This document shows positions 51,718-60,344 of a stretch of DNA of 64,000 nucleotides, one piece after another. Numbering within the stretch: position 1 is the first letter of the stretch; every line of letters starts with the position of its first letter. Position numbers and translations under genes: made by a program. The notes beneath the pieces are model-generated. The model did not search any database. It was given only the letters and a program-made list of their open reading frames with translations, and was not told the origin of the DNA. Origin of the DNA: Flavobacterium filum DSM 17961 (GTDB lineage Bacteria; Bacteroidota; Bacteroidia; Flavobacteriales; Flavobacteriaceae); contig NZ_KE384381.1 of assembly GCF_000425465.1 (NCBI RefSeq), forward strand, positions 308,929 to 372,928, given 5' to 3'.

Positions 51718-52211
51718 TAGCTATACACATTATATTGAATCCTAACAATTTCATTTTCTACCATCTCAAAACCAAAACTACTATCTAATAATTCAAAAGG
51801 AATTCTATTACCAAGCGTCTTTGATGGAGTCATTAACCATCTTTTAAAATCTTCTTTAGAATCAAAAACCTCGTAACCTAATCCAAATAACCTTGCCAAT
51901 TCATAAATTCTTTCAGAGGTTTCCTTATTATAAACCGTATTCTTTTGCATACTACTAATAGAGGCCGGCAAAATATGCTCAAATTCTTTTTCAGTAGATC
52001 CAGTATACTGTATCAATTGCTTCCAATCCGTTTTTTTTACGCCTTGTCGAATTTTACCTATTAATTCCATTTTAAATCCCGGTGCGTCTTTACCATTTAC
52101 AACAACCCAAGAAGGTGAAAATTTTGTCAGACTTAACTCTTTAGGCACTTTTCTTGATACTCTAACATTTGTAGTTTTAGGTTTTCCTACATCTTTAGCA
52201 GTTGTTTTCAT
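51717..52211 (-). CDS. Xre/ParS-type antitoxin (DUF2384, toxin-binding)
   Basis: 164 residues from ATG at 52211. N-terminal HTH-like half (LIGKIRQGVKKTDWKQLIQYTGSTEKEFEHILPASISSMQ) followed by the DUF2384/MbcA-ParS toxin-binding half (ERIYELARLFGLGYEVFDSKEDFKRWLMTPSKTLGNRIPFELL in pieces, with the P-x5-P-x-LL pattern). Neutralises the RES toxin and should repress the operon. In-frame extension to 52301 lacks antitoxin character and covers the palindrome, so the shorter start is used. Confidence 0.88.
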   Translation of the reverse strand: MKTTAKDVGKPKTTNVRVSRKVPKELSLTKFSPSWVVVNGKDAPGFKMELIGKIRQGVKKTDWKQLIQYTGSTEKEFEHILPASISSMQKNTVYNKETSERIYELARLFGLGYEVFDSKEDFKRWLMTPSKTLGNRIPFELLDSSFGFEMVENEIVRIQYNVYS

Positions 52212-52240
52212 ACTCAAAATTGTATTATTCCATTTATATG

Positions 52241-52256
52241 ATTGTAAAATTACAAT
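52241..52256. promoter_or_regulatory. Candidate operator of the RES/Xre module
   Basis: Inverted repeat ATTGTAA-AA-TTACAAT, 30 bases upstream of the antitoxin ATG; a further half-site ATTGTA lies at 52219-52224. Fits autorepression by the Xre antitoxin. Confidence 0.5.
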
Positions 52257-52346
52257 AATTTTTTTATACCAAGCTATTTTTCTGAAATTTTTGTAAACCA
52301 TATTAAAAAATTATTACGAATGGCGAGATTAGGTCAAATTAGGAAG

Positions 52347-52379
52347 TTTGGCTGGCTTTAAAAATTTTGTCTAAATTTG
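52347..52379 (+). promoter_or_regulatory. Promoter of the GNAT gene
   Basis: TTTG (52347-52350), 21-base spacer, TAAATTTG (52372-52379); leader about 55 bases. Confidence 0.6.
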
Positions 52380-52437
52380 TGAAGTAAGTGCAAAAAATCA
52401 ATATAGGTAAAAGATTCAGTAAACAGAACCTAACCCC

Positions 52438-52941
52438 ATGAACCACCTCTTCCGAAAAGCTACTCCCGCTGATGCTCCACACATCTGGACCATCCTACAA
52501 AATGCCATCCTTCGAAGAAAAGCCGACGGCAGTAACCAATGGCAAGACGGTTATCCCAACCCGGAAATCATTCAACAAGACATTGAAAAAGGAATTGGTT
52601 ATGTACTAACCGATAGGGAAACAATTGTAGGTTACAGTGCCGTTTTAATCAACCACGAACCGGAATATGATAATCTACAAGGCGAATGGTTGACCCACGG
52701 TGATTTTGTCGTTTTTCATCGTGTAGCGATTGCTGAAGGTTATACCGGTCAAAATTTGTCAAAAAAAATCATTGATTTCATTGAAGAATTCGCCTTAAAA
52801 AACAACATTCACAGCTTAAAAGCCGACACGAACCACGACAATTTTGCCATGATGAAAATCTTTGAAAAAGCCGGATTTGTTTTTTGTGGGATTGTGCATT
52901 TTAGAGGAAGTCCGAGACGGGCGTATGAAAAAGTGTTGTAA
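52438..52941 (+). CDS. GNAT family N-acetyltransferase
   Basis: 167 residues. LFRKATPADAPHIWTIL is the GNAT start; VFHRVAIAEGYTGQNLSKKIID gives strand 4 and the acetyl-CoA loop (Gln/Gly-x-Gly-like), and SLKADTNHDNFAMMKIFEKAGF is the motif B end. Substrate unknown. Single-gene unit with its own promoter. Confidence 0.9.
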   Translation: MNHLFRKATPADAPHIWTILQNAILRRKADGSNQWQDGYPNPEIIQQDIEKGIGYVLTDRETIVGYSAVLINHEPEYDNLQGEWLTHGDFVVFHRVAIAEGYTGQNLSKKIIDFIEEFALKNNIHSLKADTNHDNFAMMKIFEKAGFVFCGIVHFRGSPRRAYEKVL

Positions 52942-53060
52942 GTTGTCTGTTATCGGTTAAAAGCTGACCGTCTATATTTCTATTCTCTATATTCTATTTT
53001 CTTATCAACATTAACATTCGTATGTTTCCAAAAAAAGGAACAATCTCCTATCTTTATACC

Positions 53061-54326
53061 ATGTATGCATTAGTGGATTGTAATAACTTTTATGTTTCCT
53101 GTGAGCGGGTGTTTCAACCTCAACTCAATGGAAAACCGGTGGTCGTGTTGTCCAACAACGACGGATGCATCATTTCCCGTAGTGACGAAGCCAAAGCTCT
53201 TGGTATTGCGATGGGAGCTCCCGAGTTTCAAATGCGACACGTATTGAAACAACATCAGGTTACCGTTTTTTCCTCCAATTATGCGTTGTATGGCGACATC
53301 AGTAGCAGGGTGATGGGGGTTTTAGGACAATTCACTCCTAACATAGAAGTATACAGTATCGACGAAGCTTTTCTCAACTTTGACGGCATGACCATTCCGG
53401 ATTACCAGCAATACGGTTTAGAAATGAAAAGGCGAACGTTGAAATGGTTGAGCATTCCTGTTTCTGTGGGCTTTGCTCCAACCAAAGCCTTGTCCAAAGT
53501 AGCGAACAAAATTGCCCGAAAATTTCCTAAAGAAACCTTGGGAAGTTATGTAATGGATACCGAAGAAAAACGCATCAAAGGATTGAAATGGACCAAAATT
53601 GAAGACGTTTGGGGCATCGGTTTTCGATTGACCAAGAAGATGAAGGCTCAAAACATTCATACTGCTTTTGATTTTACGCTACCGCAACATGAAGCTTTTA
53701 TCAAAAAAGAAATGGGTGTAGTAGGTAACCGCTTGCGATTGGAGTTATTGGGCCAATCGGTATTGGAATTAGAAGAACCGAAAGACAAGAAGAATATTGC
53801 CGTAACCCGCAGTTTTGATGGTACCATTTCCACTTTTGACGAAATGAAAGAACGTGTTTCTACTTTTGCCACCGTTTGTGCGGAAAAGCTTCGTAAACAA
53901 CAATCGTGTTGTTACGGCGTCATTTTATACCTCAGAAAAGACAAGCACAAAGTAGAACGTGAACGGTATAACTTTTACCGCATGGAAACCCTGCCGTTTG
54001 CCAGCAACTCTTCCATCACGATCAGTCATTTGGCGATAAAAATGTTGAAAGAGCTTTTTGAAGAAGGCGAAATTTATAAAAAAGCAGGCATTATTGTCAC
54101 GCAAATTATTCCGCAAGACCAAAAGCAATTTCATTTGTTTGAAGAAGAAAATCCAAAGCATCAAAAAATTATGGAAGTGATGGACGCTTTTCACAAGAAA
54201 ACCGGTGAACGAAAAATTCGGTTAGGCAATCAAGACTTGCAACGCACTTGGAAGATGCGACAGAATTTGCTTTCGCCAAAATACACGACGGATATTCGGG
54301 ATGTGTTTAGGGTTAATGTGGGTTAA
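53061..54326 (+). CDS. umuC: DNA polymerase V catalytic subunit UmuC (Y family)
   Basis: 421 residues from ATG at 53061. Palm motifs MYALVDCNNFYVSCERVF with catalytic Asp6 and YSIDEAFLNF about residue 100, plus PVSVGFAPTKALSKVANKIARK and the UmuC C-terminal region (EVMDAFHKKTGERKIRLGNQ in pieces). Error-prone translesion synthesis across DNA damage. Here umuC precedes umuD, the reverse of the usual order, with an 80-base spacer of tandem repeats. No LexA box is recognised. Confidence 0.94.
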   Translation: MYALVDCNNFYVSCERVFQPQLNGKPVVVLSNNDGCIISRSDEAKALGIAMGAPEFQMRHVLKQHQVTVFSSNYALYGDISSRVMGVLGQFTPNIEVYSIDEAFLNFDGMTIPDYQQYGLEMKRRTLKWLSIPVSVGFAPTKALSKVANKIARKFPKETLGSYVMDTEEKRIKGLKWTKIEDVWGIGFRLTKKMKAQNIHTAFDFTLPQHEAFIKKEMGVVGNRLRLELLGQSVLELEEPKDKKNIAVTRSFDGTISTFDEMKERVSTFATVCAEKLRKQQSCCYGVILYLRKDKHKVERERYNFYRMETLPFASNSSITISHLAIKMLKELFEEGEIYKKAGIIVTQIIPQDQKQFHLFEEENPKHQKIMEVMDAFHKKTGERKIRLGNQDLQRTWKMRQNLLSPKYTTDIRDVFRVNVG

Positions 54327-54327
54327 T

Positions 54328-54402
54328 GTGGCAATTCGACAATTCGACAATTCGGCAATGTGTCAATTTGGTAATGTGTCCATTTGAAAATTTGAAAATT
54401 AG
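54328..54402. repeat. Tandem CAATTCGA / CAATGTGT repeat between umuC and umuD
   Basis: Degenerate units of about 9-10 bases: CAATTCGAC x2, CAATTCGG, CAATGTGT, CAATTTGG, TAATGTGTC. The same type recurs at 55779-55838. Confidence 0.75.
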
Positions 54403-54405
54403 TGT

Positions 54406-54840
54406 ATGACAAAAACGAAGCTTACCTTTTTTATACCGGATTTAGAACATCCCATCGAACTTCCGTTTATTAAAGCGGGAATTAAGGCCGGATTTCCTTC
54501 GCCGGCGGCCGATTTTGATGAAAGTAAAATCAGTTTGGATGCTGTTTTGGTTAAGCATCGGGAAACCACTTTTTATGCGAAAGCTTCGGGTACTTCAATG
54601 ATTGGAGCGGGCATTGACGATGGTGACATTATGGTCATCGACCGCAGTTTGGAACCCAAAAACAACAAAATTGCCGTTTGCTTTTTAGATGGAGAGTTTA
54701 CCGTAAAACGCATTAAAGTAACCCAAGAAGAAGTCTTTTTAATGCCCGAAAACAAACTATTTGACCCCATCAAAATCACGGAAGAAAACCAATTGATCAT
54801 TTGGGGAATCGTAACGTATGTGATTAAGAAAGTGTATTAA
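54406..54840 (+). CDS. umuD: UmuD/LexA-like S24 self-cleaving subunit of DNA polymerase V
   Basis: 144 residues. Cleavage-site region IKAGFPSPAADF (Ala28-Gly29), nucleophile Ser64 in SGTSMIGAGIDDGD, and base Lys101 in GEFTVKRIK, the same spacing as E. coli UmuD (Ser60/Lys97). RecA-stimulated self-cleavage would activate UmuC. Follows umuC rather than preceding it; the repeat spacer has no good -7 element, so co-transcription is likely. Confidence 0.94.
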   Translation: MTKTKLTFFIPDLEHPIELPFIKAGIKAGFPSPAADFDESKISLDAVLVKHRETTFYAKASGTSMIGAGIDDGDIMVIDRSLEPKNNKIAVCFLDGEFTVKRIKVTQEEVFLMPENKLFDPIKITEENQLIIWGIVTYVIKKVY

Positions 54841-54854
54841 AGGTTTTTTAAAAA

Positions 54855-55736
54855 CTACTGTGTAACTTTCTCTTTCTTTACTATTTTCTTAACAACATTC
54901 ACCAGAAAAACACAAACTAACCCCACGATTAAGCCTAGTAAAAATTCGAGCAACATGCTTGGTATGAACTCGACTGCGTGATGTAAAGCAGGAAATTGAT
55001 GTGAAAATATTCCACCGGAAACCAGCAATAAGGCAAGTGTTCCCACCACCGCTAAGATTTGAATCACGCGTGGTAAAGCTTTTACCAAAAGTGTTCCTAC
55101 TTTTTGGAGTACATTATTTCTTCCGGCACTTAACTGAATTAGTTTATAGCCTGCTTCATCCATTCGTACAATCAGGGCAACAATGCCGTAAACACCAACA
55201 GTTGCAATAAACGCAACGATACTTACGACCATAACTTGCATCCAAAAATCTTGACCAACAACCGTTCCCATAGCGATGATAATGATTTCAACAGAAAGAA
55301 TAAAATCGGTTACGATGGCTGATTTAATTTTCCCTTTTTCCAAGGCTAAAATTTCTGTTTCTGACAGTTCTTTGAATACTTCTATTTTTTCCGCTTTGGG
55401 GTGTGGGAAAAAATATTCGTAAATTTTTTCTGCTCCTTCATACGCTAGATAGAGTCCGCCTAACATTAAAATTACCGTAAGCAACCAGGGTACAAAATAG
55501 GTCAATAAAAAAGCAATGGGTAAAATAATTACTTTGTTGAGAGCTGAACCTTTAGTAATTGCCCACAACACCGGTAATTCACGAGAGGATACAAAACCTG
55601 ATGCTTTTTCGGCATTCACTGCCAAATCATCCCCTAAAATTCCGGCTGTTTTTTTGGTCGCCATTTTACTCATGGTTGCCACATCATCCATTAGAGCGGC
55701 AATATCATCTAATAATGCGAAAAATCCTGATGCCAT
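54855..55736 (-). CDS. DUF808 family membrane protein (YedI-like)
   Basis: 293 residues from ATG at 55736. N-terminal MASGFFALLDDIAALMDDVA, SKMATKKTAGILGDDLAVNAEKASGF and RELPVLWAITKGSALNK are DUF808 signatures; five or six membrane helices follow. Function unknown. A longer in-frame start at 55817 lies within a tandem-repeat tract and is rejected. Convergent with umuD. Confidence 0.88.
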   Translation of the reverse strand: MASGFFALLDDIAALMDDVATMSKMATKKTAGILGDDLAVNAEKASGFVSSRELPVLWAITKGSALNKVIILPIAFLLTYFVPWLLTVILMLGGLYLAYEGAEKIYEYFFPHPKAEKIEVFKELSETEILALEKGKIKSAIVTDFILSVEIIIIAMGTVVGQDFWMQVMVVSIVAFIATVGVYGIVALIVRMDEAGYKLIQLSAGRNNVLQKVGTLLVKALPRVIQILAVVGTLALLLVSGGIFSHQFPALHHAVEFIPSMLLEFLLGLIVGLVCVFLVNVVKKIVKKEKVTQ

Positions 55737-55778
55737 TTTTTTTAAATTTGAGTGTAAAAGTACAATAGTTTTATTTAT

Positions 55779-55838
55779 GTGGCAATGCGTCAATATAGTA
55801 ATGTGTCCATTCGCCAATATGGCAATGTGCCAATTTAA
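55779..55838. repeat. Tandem CAATATGG / CAATGTG repeat upstream of DUF808 gene
   Basis: Units CAATGCGT, CAATATAG, TAATGTGTC, CAATATGG, CAATGTGC; same family as the umuC-umuD spacer 1.4 kb away. Confidence 0.75.
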
Positions 55839-55856
55839 GGAAAGTGAATAAAAAAA

Positions 55857-55910
55857 ATCCCCTTCCGCAAACCACTCGCCGGAAGGGGATCAACCACTAA
55901 AACTAAATTT
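55857..55910 (-). terminator. Hairpin-plus-tail terminator after the fibre operon (copy A)
   Basis: Minus strand: tail AAATTTAGTTTTAGTGGTTG then stem ATCCCCTTCCG / CGGAAGGGGAT (11 bases, 12-base loop) and a T-run. Nearly identical to 62809-62861. Confidence 0.88.
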
Positions 55911-55931
55911 CCAATTTTTTAAACTTGTTCT

Positions 55932-56363
55932 TTAAAACCAAACCGTTGCCGTTCCTATACTAGTAGCCACTTGCACAGTTATTTCTCTTGGTCTGTTTAT
56001 TATTGTTAAATATGCTCGTCTTACCCTATTAAATCTCAGTACACCGGATTGTGCTTCTTCCGGTATCACAGTATTAATCGTACCGGTTGCTGTTTCCACA
56101 ACTAAGGTCACACAACTGTTTCCTCCTCCACGATTGTTGATGTCAAAATATACCGTTGCGGCGGTAGTAGATTCAAAGAGTTTTTGAAACGTTTTACTAT
56201 TAACCACACAAACGTTATTATCTGGAATAACCAAATCACCACCAACTTGCTCTCTCAATGATTTTGAAAGATTAAAATTTATTGTGGCCTGATTGTTTTG
56301 AGAAAAGACATTTACGCTTATAAAAATAATGAAGAGTAATGCTATAATTATACTGTTTTTCAT
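55932..56363 (-). CDS. Small secreted protein downstream of the fibre gene
   Basis: 143 residues. Signal peptide MKNSIIIALLFIIFISVNVFSQ, then a beta-rich domain (ATINFNLSKSLREQVGGD, ATVYFDINNRGGGNSCVTLVV, REITVQVATSIGTATVWF) with two Cys. No family recognised. It begins 15 bases after the fibre gene stop, so it is its operon partner; an accessory, anchor or cap role is plausible but untested. Confidence 0.75.
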   Translation of the reverse strand: MKNSIIIALLFIIFISVNVFSQNNQATINFNLSKSLREQVGGDLVIPDNNVCVVNSKTFQKLFESTTAATVYFDINNRGGGNSCVTLVVETATGTINTVIPEEAQSGVLRFNRVRRAYLTIINRPREITVQVATSIGTATVWF

Positions 56364-56378
56364 TGTTTTTGATATTAT

Positions 56379-59300
56379 TTATTTATTTTCCAATGATTCA
56401 ATTCTGCTCAATAATGATTTTAATTTAGCTTCCAGTTCTTCATTTTTATTTTTTAATTCTTCGTATTTGTTATTTAATTCTTTAAAAGCATTAATAGATG
56501 CAATCATGATTGGATGAATATTGAAGTTTAAAAATCCATCATCATCTGTTCCTATCGCTTCCGGAAAATGTGGCTGCACTTCTTGGGCGATAAAACCAGC
56601 AAATTCAGAGTCCAATACCTCTTTTTCAAAAGTGCGTTCACCACTATTTTTATAATTAAATCGTATAGGATTCAGTTGAAGTATTTCGTTCAATCCTTTG
56701 GTGTAATTTCCGTTGATTGTTTTAAGGCGTTGATCAGATACAATCGTCCAAGTGCTTGTTCCCGGTTTTCTGCCTTCGTTGAGAGAAAGCTCAAATTGTC
56801 CTCCGGGTAATGCTGTTCCGATACCAACATCTCCAGCACTTGTGATTCTCATTCTTTCGAGTAAAGCGGTACCAGAATTAGTCTTAAAATGGAGATAGCC
56901 AGAAGAAGCACCTGTAGTTGCAGTAGCTTTTCTCCCTTCTATTGAACCAAAATGTCTAAAAGTAGTTCCAGCATCTGTAGTTGTTCCTCCAAGAGTTATA
57001 GAACCACCAGCGTCTATGGCTTGTGGTCCATTAGTCATTATATTTACAATCCCCTCCACTGTAGCACTAGTCGCTGTATTTGTATCCACAACTTCTAAAG
57101 CGGTCTGAGGTGAAACTGTACCAATCCCAACATTGACTGATGTAGTTGCTCCATTTTGACCGTTTATACTTCCTATCACTACAGAATTACTCGCACCAAC
57201 AATTGCTTTGTAACCTATTGCAGTTGCATTAGTTAGTAAAGTTGAAGTTGTTGCTGTATCTACTCCAATTCCTGTGTTATTACTTCCCTGGTTTATCGTT
57301 GAAAGGGAATTAAATCCTACTGCAGTGTTATTAGAACCTGTAGTATTTAAAATCATAGACGTTGCCCCTACAGCAGTATTATTTGAGCCATTTGAATTGG
57401 CTATTAAAGCATTATACCCAAATCCCGAATTACTATTACCACCATTATTGTTTCCTAATACAAAAGCTCCAAAAGCAGAATTTTGGATATCACCTACTGA
57501 ATTATCTAATGCAAAAGAGCCAAAAGCAGAATTTCTAAAACCGCCTGAATTTAGTTGTAATGATCCTGTTCCAAAAGCATTATTATCATTACCCGAAGTA
57601 TTTGCACTCAGGGCAAAATCTCCAAATGCATTATTATTCACTCCAGTTGTTATTAAACCTGCCGCCGAGAGACCTAGAGATGTATTTCTACTTGCTATTT
57701 TTCCTGCTATAACATTATTTCTTTTTAACACAACATCATTATCATCAGTAGTTCCAATAAAATTAGTAGCGGGATTGGTTCCTGCATTACCAATTAAACC
57801 CCAAGCAATGTTAGATACATTTTGCCATGTTCCGGTACCATTAGCATCACTCGTAAATACTCTACCTATTGCTTGGTTGCCGTCAACCATTCTAATATTG
57901 CCAACCACATGAAGTTTGTCTAATGGAGTTGGAGTCCCAATCCCCAATTGTCCTGTAGCCGTCAAACGCATCTGCTCAGTACTGGCCGTATTAAATAGAA
58001 TAGCTCTACTAGCCGAGTTGTGTCCCATTTGTAGCCCAATATCATTCAATTCAAACGTTGCCGTATATCCACTAGAACTGTTTGCTCTAAAAACATAATT
58101 ACCATTAGTATGGTTCATTCTAAGTTGACCTATTGGAACGTTAAAATCAATTCCACCAAGATTTCCTCCTACGGCATTAGTACTTCCAAAAAGTGCCATT
58201 GCCGCACCGTTTGCACTACTCCCTGATTGTGGGCCAAGGAACATATAGTCGGTGTTGTCTCTATACAAAAGAGCCGCATTATCAGTTGAAAAACCATTAG
58301 TAAAGAGTGATCTTCCAGCAACGTGAAGCCGTTCTTGCGGTGCGGAGCTTCCAATACCAGTATTACCATTTTTTAATACCACCATGGCATTACTACGTTC
58401 AGTGGCATCTATAAAACTATTGTTATTGCTATCGATAGCGTTTCCAATAACGAACAATCTATCGGTTGCATTAGCTATACCAAACTGAGTTGCACCATTT
58501 GTTGAAGGTGTATAAAAAGTTGCCCCTAATCCTAATACGGTTTCACCATAACTGAATGCCACATTATTATACCCAAAAGCCGTAGATTCATTCGTATTTG
58601 CAATATTTTGTCTCCCAAAAACTGTTGAAGCCCGTCCAATCGCAAGAGAACTAGTTCCAAAGGCGGAAGAGCCAAGTCCAGATGCTGTAACAACATTTCC
58701 AATTGCTACCGAAGCTAATCCAGTGGCAAGCGGATTATTACCAAGGGCTACTGAAGAAGTCCCAATATTAGCATCATCCCAATTTGTGTTAGTTACATTT
58801 CCCGCTCTAAATGCTGCTTTTCTTGGATTCCAAACCATTCTTACTCCGGTACCTGATGGAGCAACCGCCCCCGTATTAAAAGCACCAGTGGAAACCAAAC
58901 CATCTGTTCCATCTATTAAAACTGCCCCTGCATCGGCAGTAATGGTTCTTCCGTTACCCGCTCCTCCAAAGTCATACGCTTGGTCTAACGTACCAGATGT
59001 GCTACTTTGTAAATATTCTTTGGTCACTACTGTTTTACCATCGGCGGCATCTATCATTGTGTTAGTAGTTGAAGGTAAACGCGTTAATCCATTTTTTAAA
59101 ACGACCATTGCATCACTGCGTTCAGCGGCATCTACAAAACTATTATTATTGCTATCGATAGCGTTTCCTATAACAAACAATCTATCGTTTGCATTGGCGG
59201 TTCTAAATTGTGAATCACCGTTTAGTGAAGGCGTATAGGTTGTTGCACCTATCCCAATAGCTGTTTCTCCGTAACTTATTGCCGTATTACTTTCACCAAT

Positions 59301-60098
59301 AGATGTGGATGCATTTCCGTTAGATATTGAATTGTTACCTATTGCTGTTGAGTATAAACCTGAACTAATTGAATTTATTCCCATTGCCGTTGAATATAAT
59401 CCATTACTTGTAGCGGCTCCTAATGCTGTTGAAAAATTCCCAGTTGCTAAACTTCCATTACCCAGAGCAGTTGATGATATGCCCGAAGCAGTGGTACCAT
59501 TTCCCAATGCAACAGAATTAACTCCAGATGCAGTTGTGTTAATTCCTATCGCAACAGATGTTCTGCCAACATTTGTATCATTCCACTGTGTTCCACTTAC
59601 ACTCCCAGCACGAAAGGCAGCTTTTCTTGGATTCCAAAACATCTTAACTCCTCCTCCACTTGGTGCAATTGCACCGCTATTTAATGTTCCTGTGGACAAT
59701 AAGCCATCTGTACCATCAATTAATACCGCTCCTGCATCAGCAGTTATCGTTCTTCCATTTCCTGCTCCACCGAAGTCATAAGCTTGGTCTAATGTTCCGG
59801 TATCTGTCCCTTTTATCGGAACCCAAGAAGTTGTTGGATTATTCCAATAATAAAATCCCGGTTGATTTGTGCCAACTGTTGTGGTTAAATACACCAACAT
59901 CCCTTGTTGGGCTGTAGTTGGATTGGTTGCCGGAAAAGTATCTACTTTTGGAATTAATAGTCCGTCCGTGTTTGCAGGAGTCACTTGATTTGACGATTGA
60001 ATGTCTAATTGTGCGTTAGGTGTGGTGGTGTTGATTCCCACCTGTGCCAAAAGATAAGTGGAAAAAAACAAAGAAAGTAATACGTAACATTTTTTCAT
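56379..60098 (-). CDS. Large secreted fibre protein with YadA-like head repeats and S74 chaperone domain
   Basis: 1239 residues. Signal peptide MKKCYVLLSLFFSTYLLAQ; N-terminal VGINTTTPNAQLDIQSS and FYYWNNPTTSWVPI; two related blocks (about 100-338 and 368-579) each starting GTLDQAYDFGGAGNGRTITA and carrying YadA-like units (SVALGNGTTASG, STALGNGSLATG); a further left-handed-roll-type repeat region (about 780-1010, NTAVGATSMILNTTGSNNTAVG in pieces); and from residue 1121 the Peptidase_S74 domain (SDQRLKTINGNY ... FAGFIAQEVQPHFPEAIG) ending in a coiled coil (KYEELKNKNEELEAKL). S74 domains trimerise the fibre and then cut themselves off at the Ser-Asp site. No T9SS sorting tail is seen, so the export route after the Sec step is unknown. 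Confidence 0.85.
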   Translation of the reverse strand: MKKCYVLLSLFFSTYLLAQVGINTTTPNAQLDIQSSNQVTPANTDGLLIPKVDTFPATNPTTAQQGMLVYLTTTVGTNQPGFYYWNNPTTSWVPIKGTDTGTLDQAYDFGGAGNGRTITADAGAVLIDGTDGLLSTGTLNSGAIAPSGGGVKMFWNPRKAAFRAGSVSGTQWNDTNVGRTSVAIGINTTASGVNSVALGNGTTASGISSTALGNGSLATGNFSTALGAATSNGLYSTAMGINSISSGLYSTAIGNNSISNGNASTSIGESNTAISYGETAIGIGATTYTPSLNGDSQFRTANANDRLFVIGNAIDSNNNSFVDAAERSDAMVVLKNGLTRLPSTTNTMIDAADGKTVVTKEYLQSSTSGTLDQAYDFGGAGNGRTITADAGAVLIDGTDGLVSTGAFNTGAVAPSGTGVRMVWNPRKAAFRAGNVTNTNWDDANIGTSSVALGNNPLATGLASVAIGNVVTASGLGSSAFGTSSLAIGRASTVFGRQNIANTNESTAFGYNNVAFSYGETVLGLGATFYTPSTNGATQFGIANATDRLFVIGNAIDSNNNSFIDATERSNAMVVLKNGNTGIGSSAPQERLHVAGRSLFTNGFSTDNAALLYRDNTDYMFLGPQSGSSANGAAMALFGSTNAVGGNLGGIDFNVPIGQLRMNHTNGNYVFRANSSSGYTATFELNDIGLQMGHNSASRAILFNTASTEQMRLTATGQLGIGTPTPLDKLHVVGNIRMVDGNQAIGRVFTSDANGTGTWQNVSNIAWGLIGNAGTNPATNFIGTTDDNDVVLKRNNVIAGKIASRNTSLGLSAAGLITTGVNNNAFGDFALSANTSGNDNNAFGTGSLQLNSGGFRNSAFGSFALDNSVGDIQNSAFGAFVLGNNNGGNSNSGFGYNALIANSNGSNNTAVGATSMILNTTGSNNTAVGFNSLSTINQGSNNTGIGVDTATTSTLLTNATAIGYKAIVGASNSVVIGSINGQNGATTSVNVGIGTVSPQTALEVVDTNTATSATVEGIVNIMTNGPQAIDAGGSITLGGTTTDAGTTFRHFGSIEGRKATATTGASSGYLHFKTNSGTALLERMRITSAGDVGIGTALPGGQFELSLNEGRKPGTSTWTIVSDQRLKTINGNYTKGLNEILQLNPIRFNYKNSGERTFEKEVLDSEFAGFIAQEVQPHFPEAIGTDDDGFLNFNIHPIMIASINAFKELNNKYEELKNKNEELEAKLKSLLSRIESLENK
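58362..59801 (-). repeat. Tandem duplication inside the fibre gene
   Basis: Residues about 100-338 and 368-579 share an offset of 268 residues. The first 34 residues of each are identical as protein while their codons differ at many third positions. Confidence 0.8.
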
Positions 60099-60344
60099 AA
60101 TAGTGGTGGTTGAAAAAAGAAAACTCTTTTAGTGATTTCATTTGTAAAATTCACTTAATCAAACCATTAGTACAATACGATATTATCCGTATAAGTTTAT
60201 CTGCCAGAAAAATTAAATACATTAGTAAAATCAATACTTTGAATCATCTTCATCCTTTTTTTATCCCATATTGTATCTGTTCAAGCATAAAAAAATACGC
60301 CATTTAGCGTATTCCAATTTTCTTACAAACTTATTTTAACTGAT
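60099..60344. other. Spacer between the fibre gene and the histidine kinase
   Basis: 246 bases, AT-rich, no gene. Contains the kinase terminator at its right end. No full TTTG/TAnnTTTG promoter is seen for the fibre gene on the minus strand, only imperfect matches. Confidence 0.6.
60288..60313 (-). terminator. Terminator of the histidine kinase / response regulator operon
   Basis: Stem AATACGC / GCGTATT, loop of six, then a minus-strand T-run. Confidence 0.75.

Noticed and set aside
57274..57912. Plus-strand open frame of 212 codons, and others at 58723-59238 and 59305-59781
   Set aside because: They are antisense to the fibre gene; its Gly/Asn/Thr repeats leave the opposite strand open, giving Pro/Leu-rich unlikely proteins without start signals.
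57200..59700. Regularly spaced similar DNA words suggestive of a CRISPR or direct-repeat array
   Set aside because: They are codons for YadA-like head repeats within one long open frame; spacing is in multiples of three and units are not identical.
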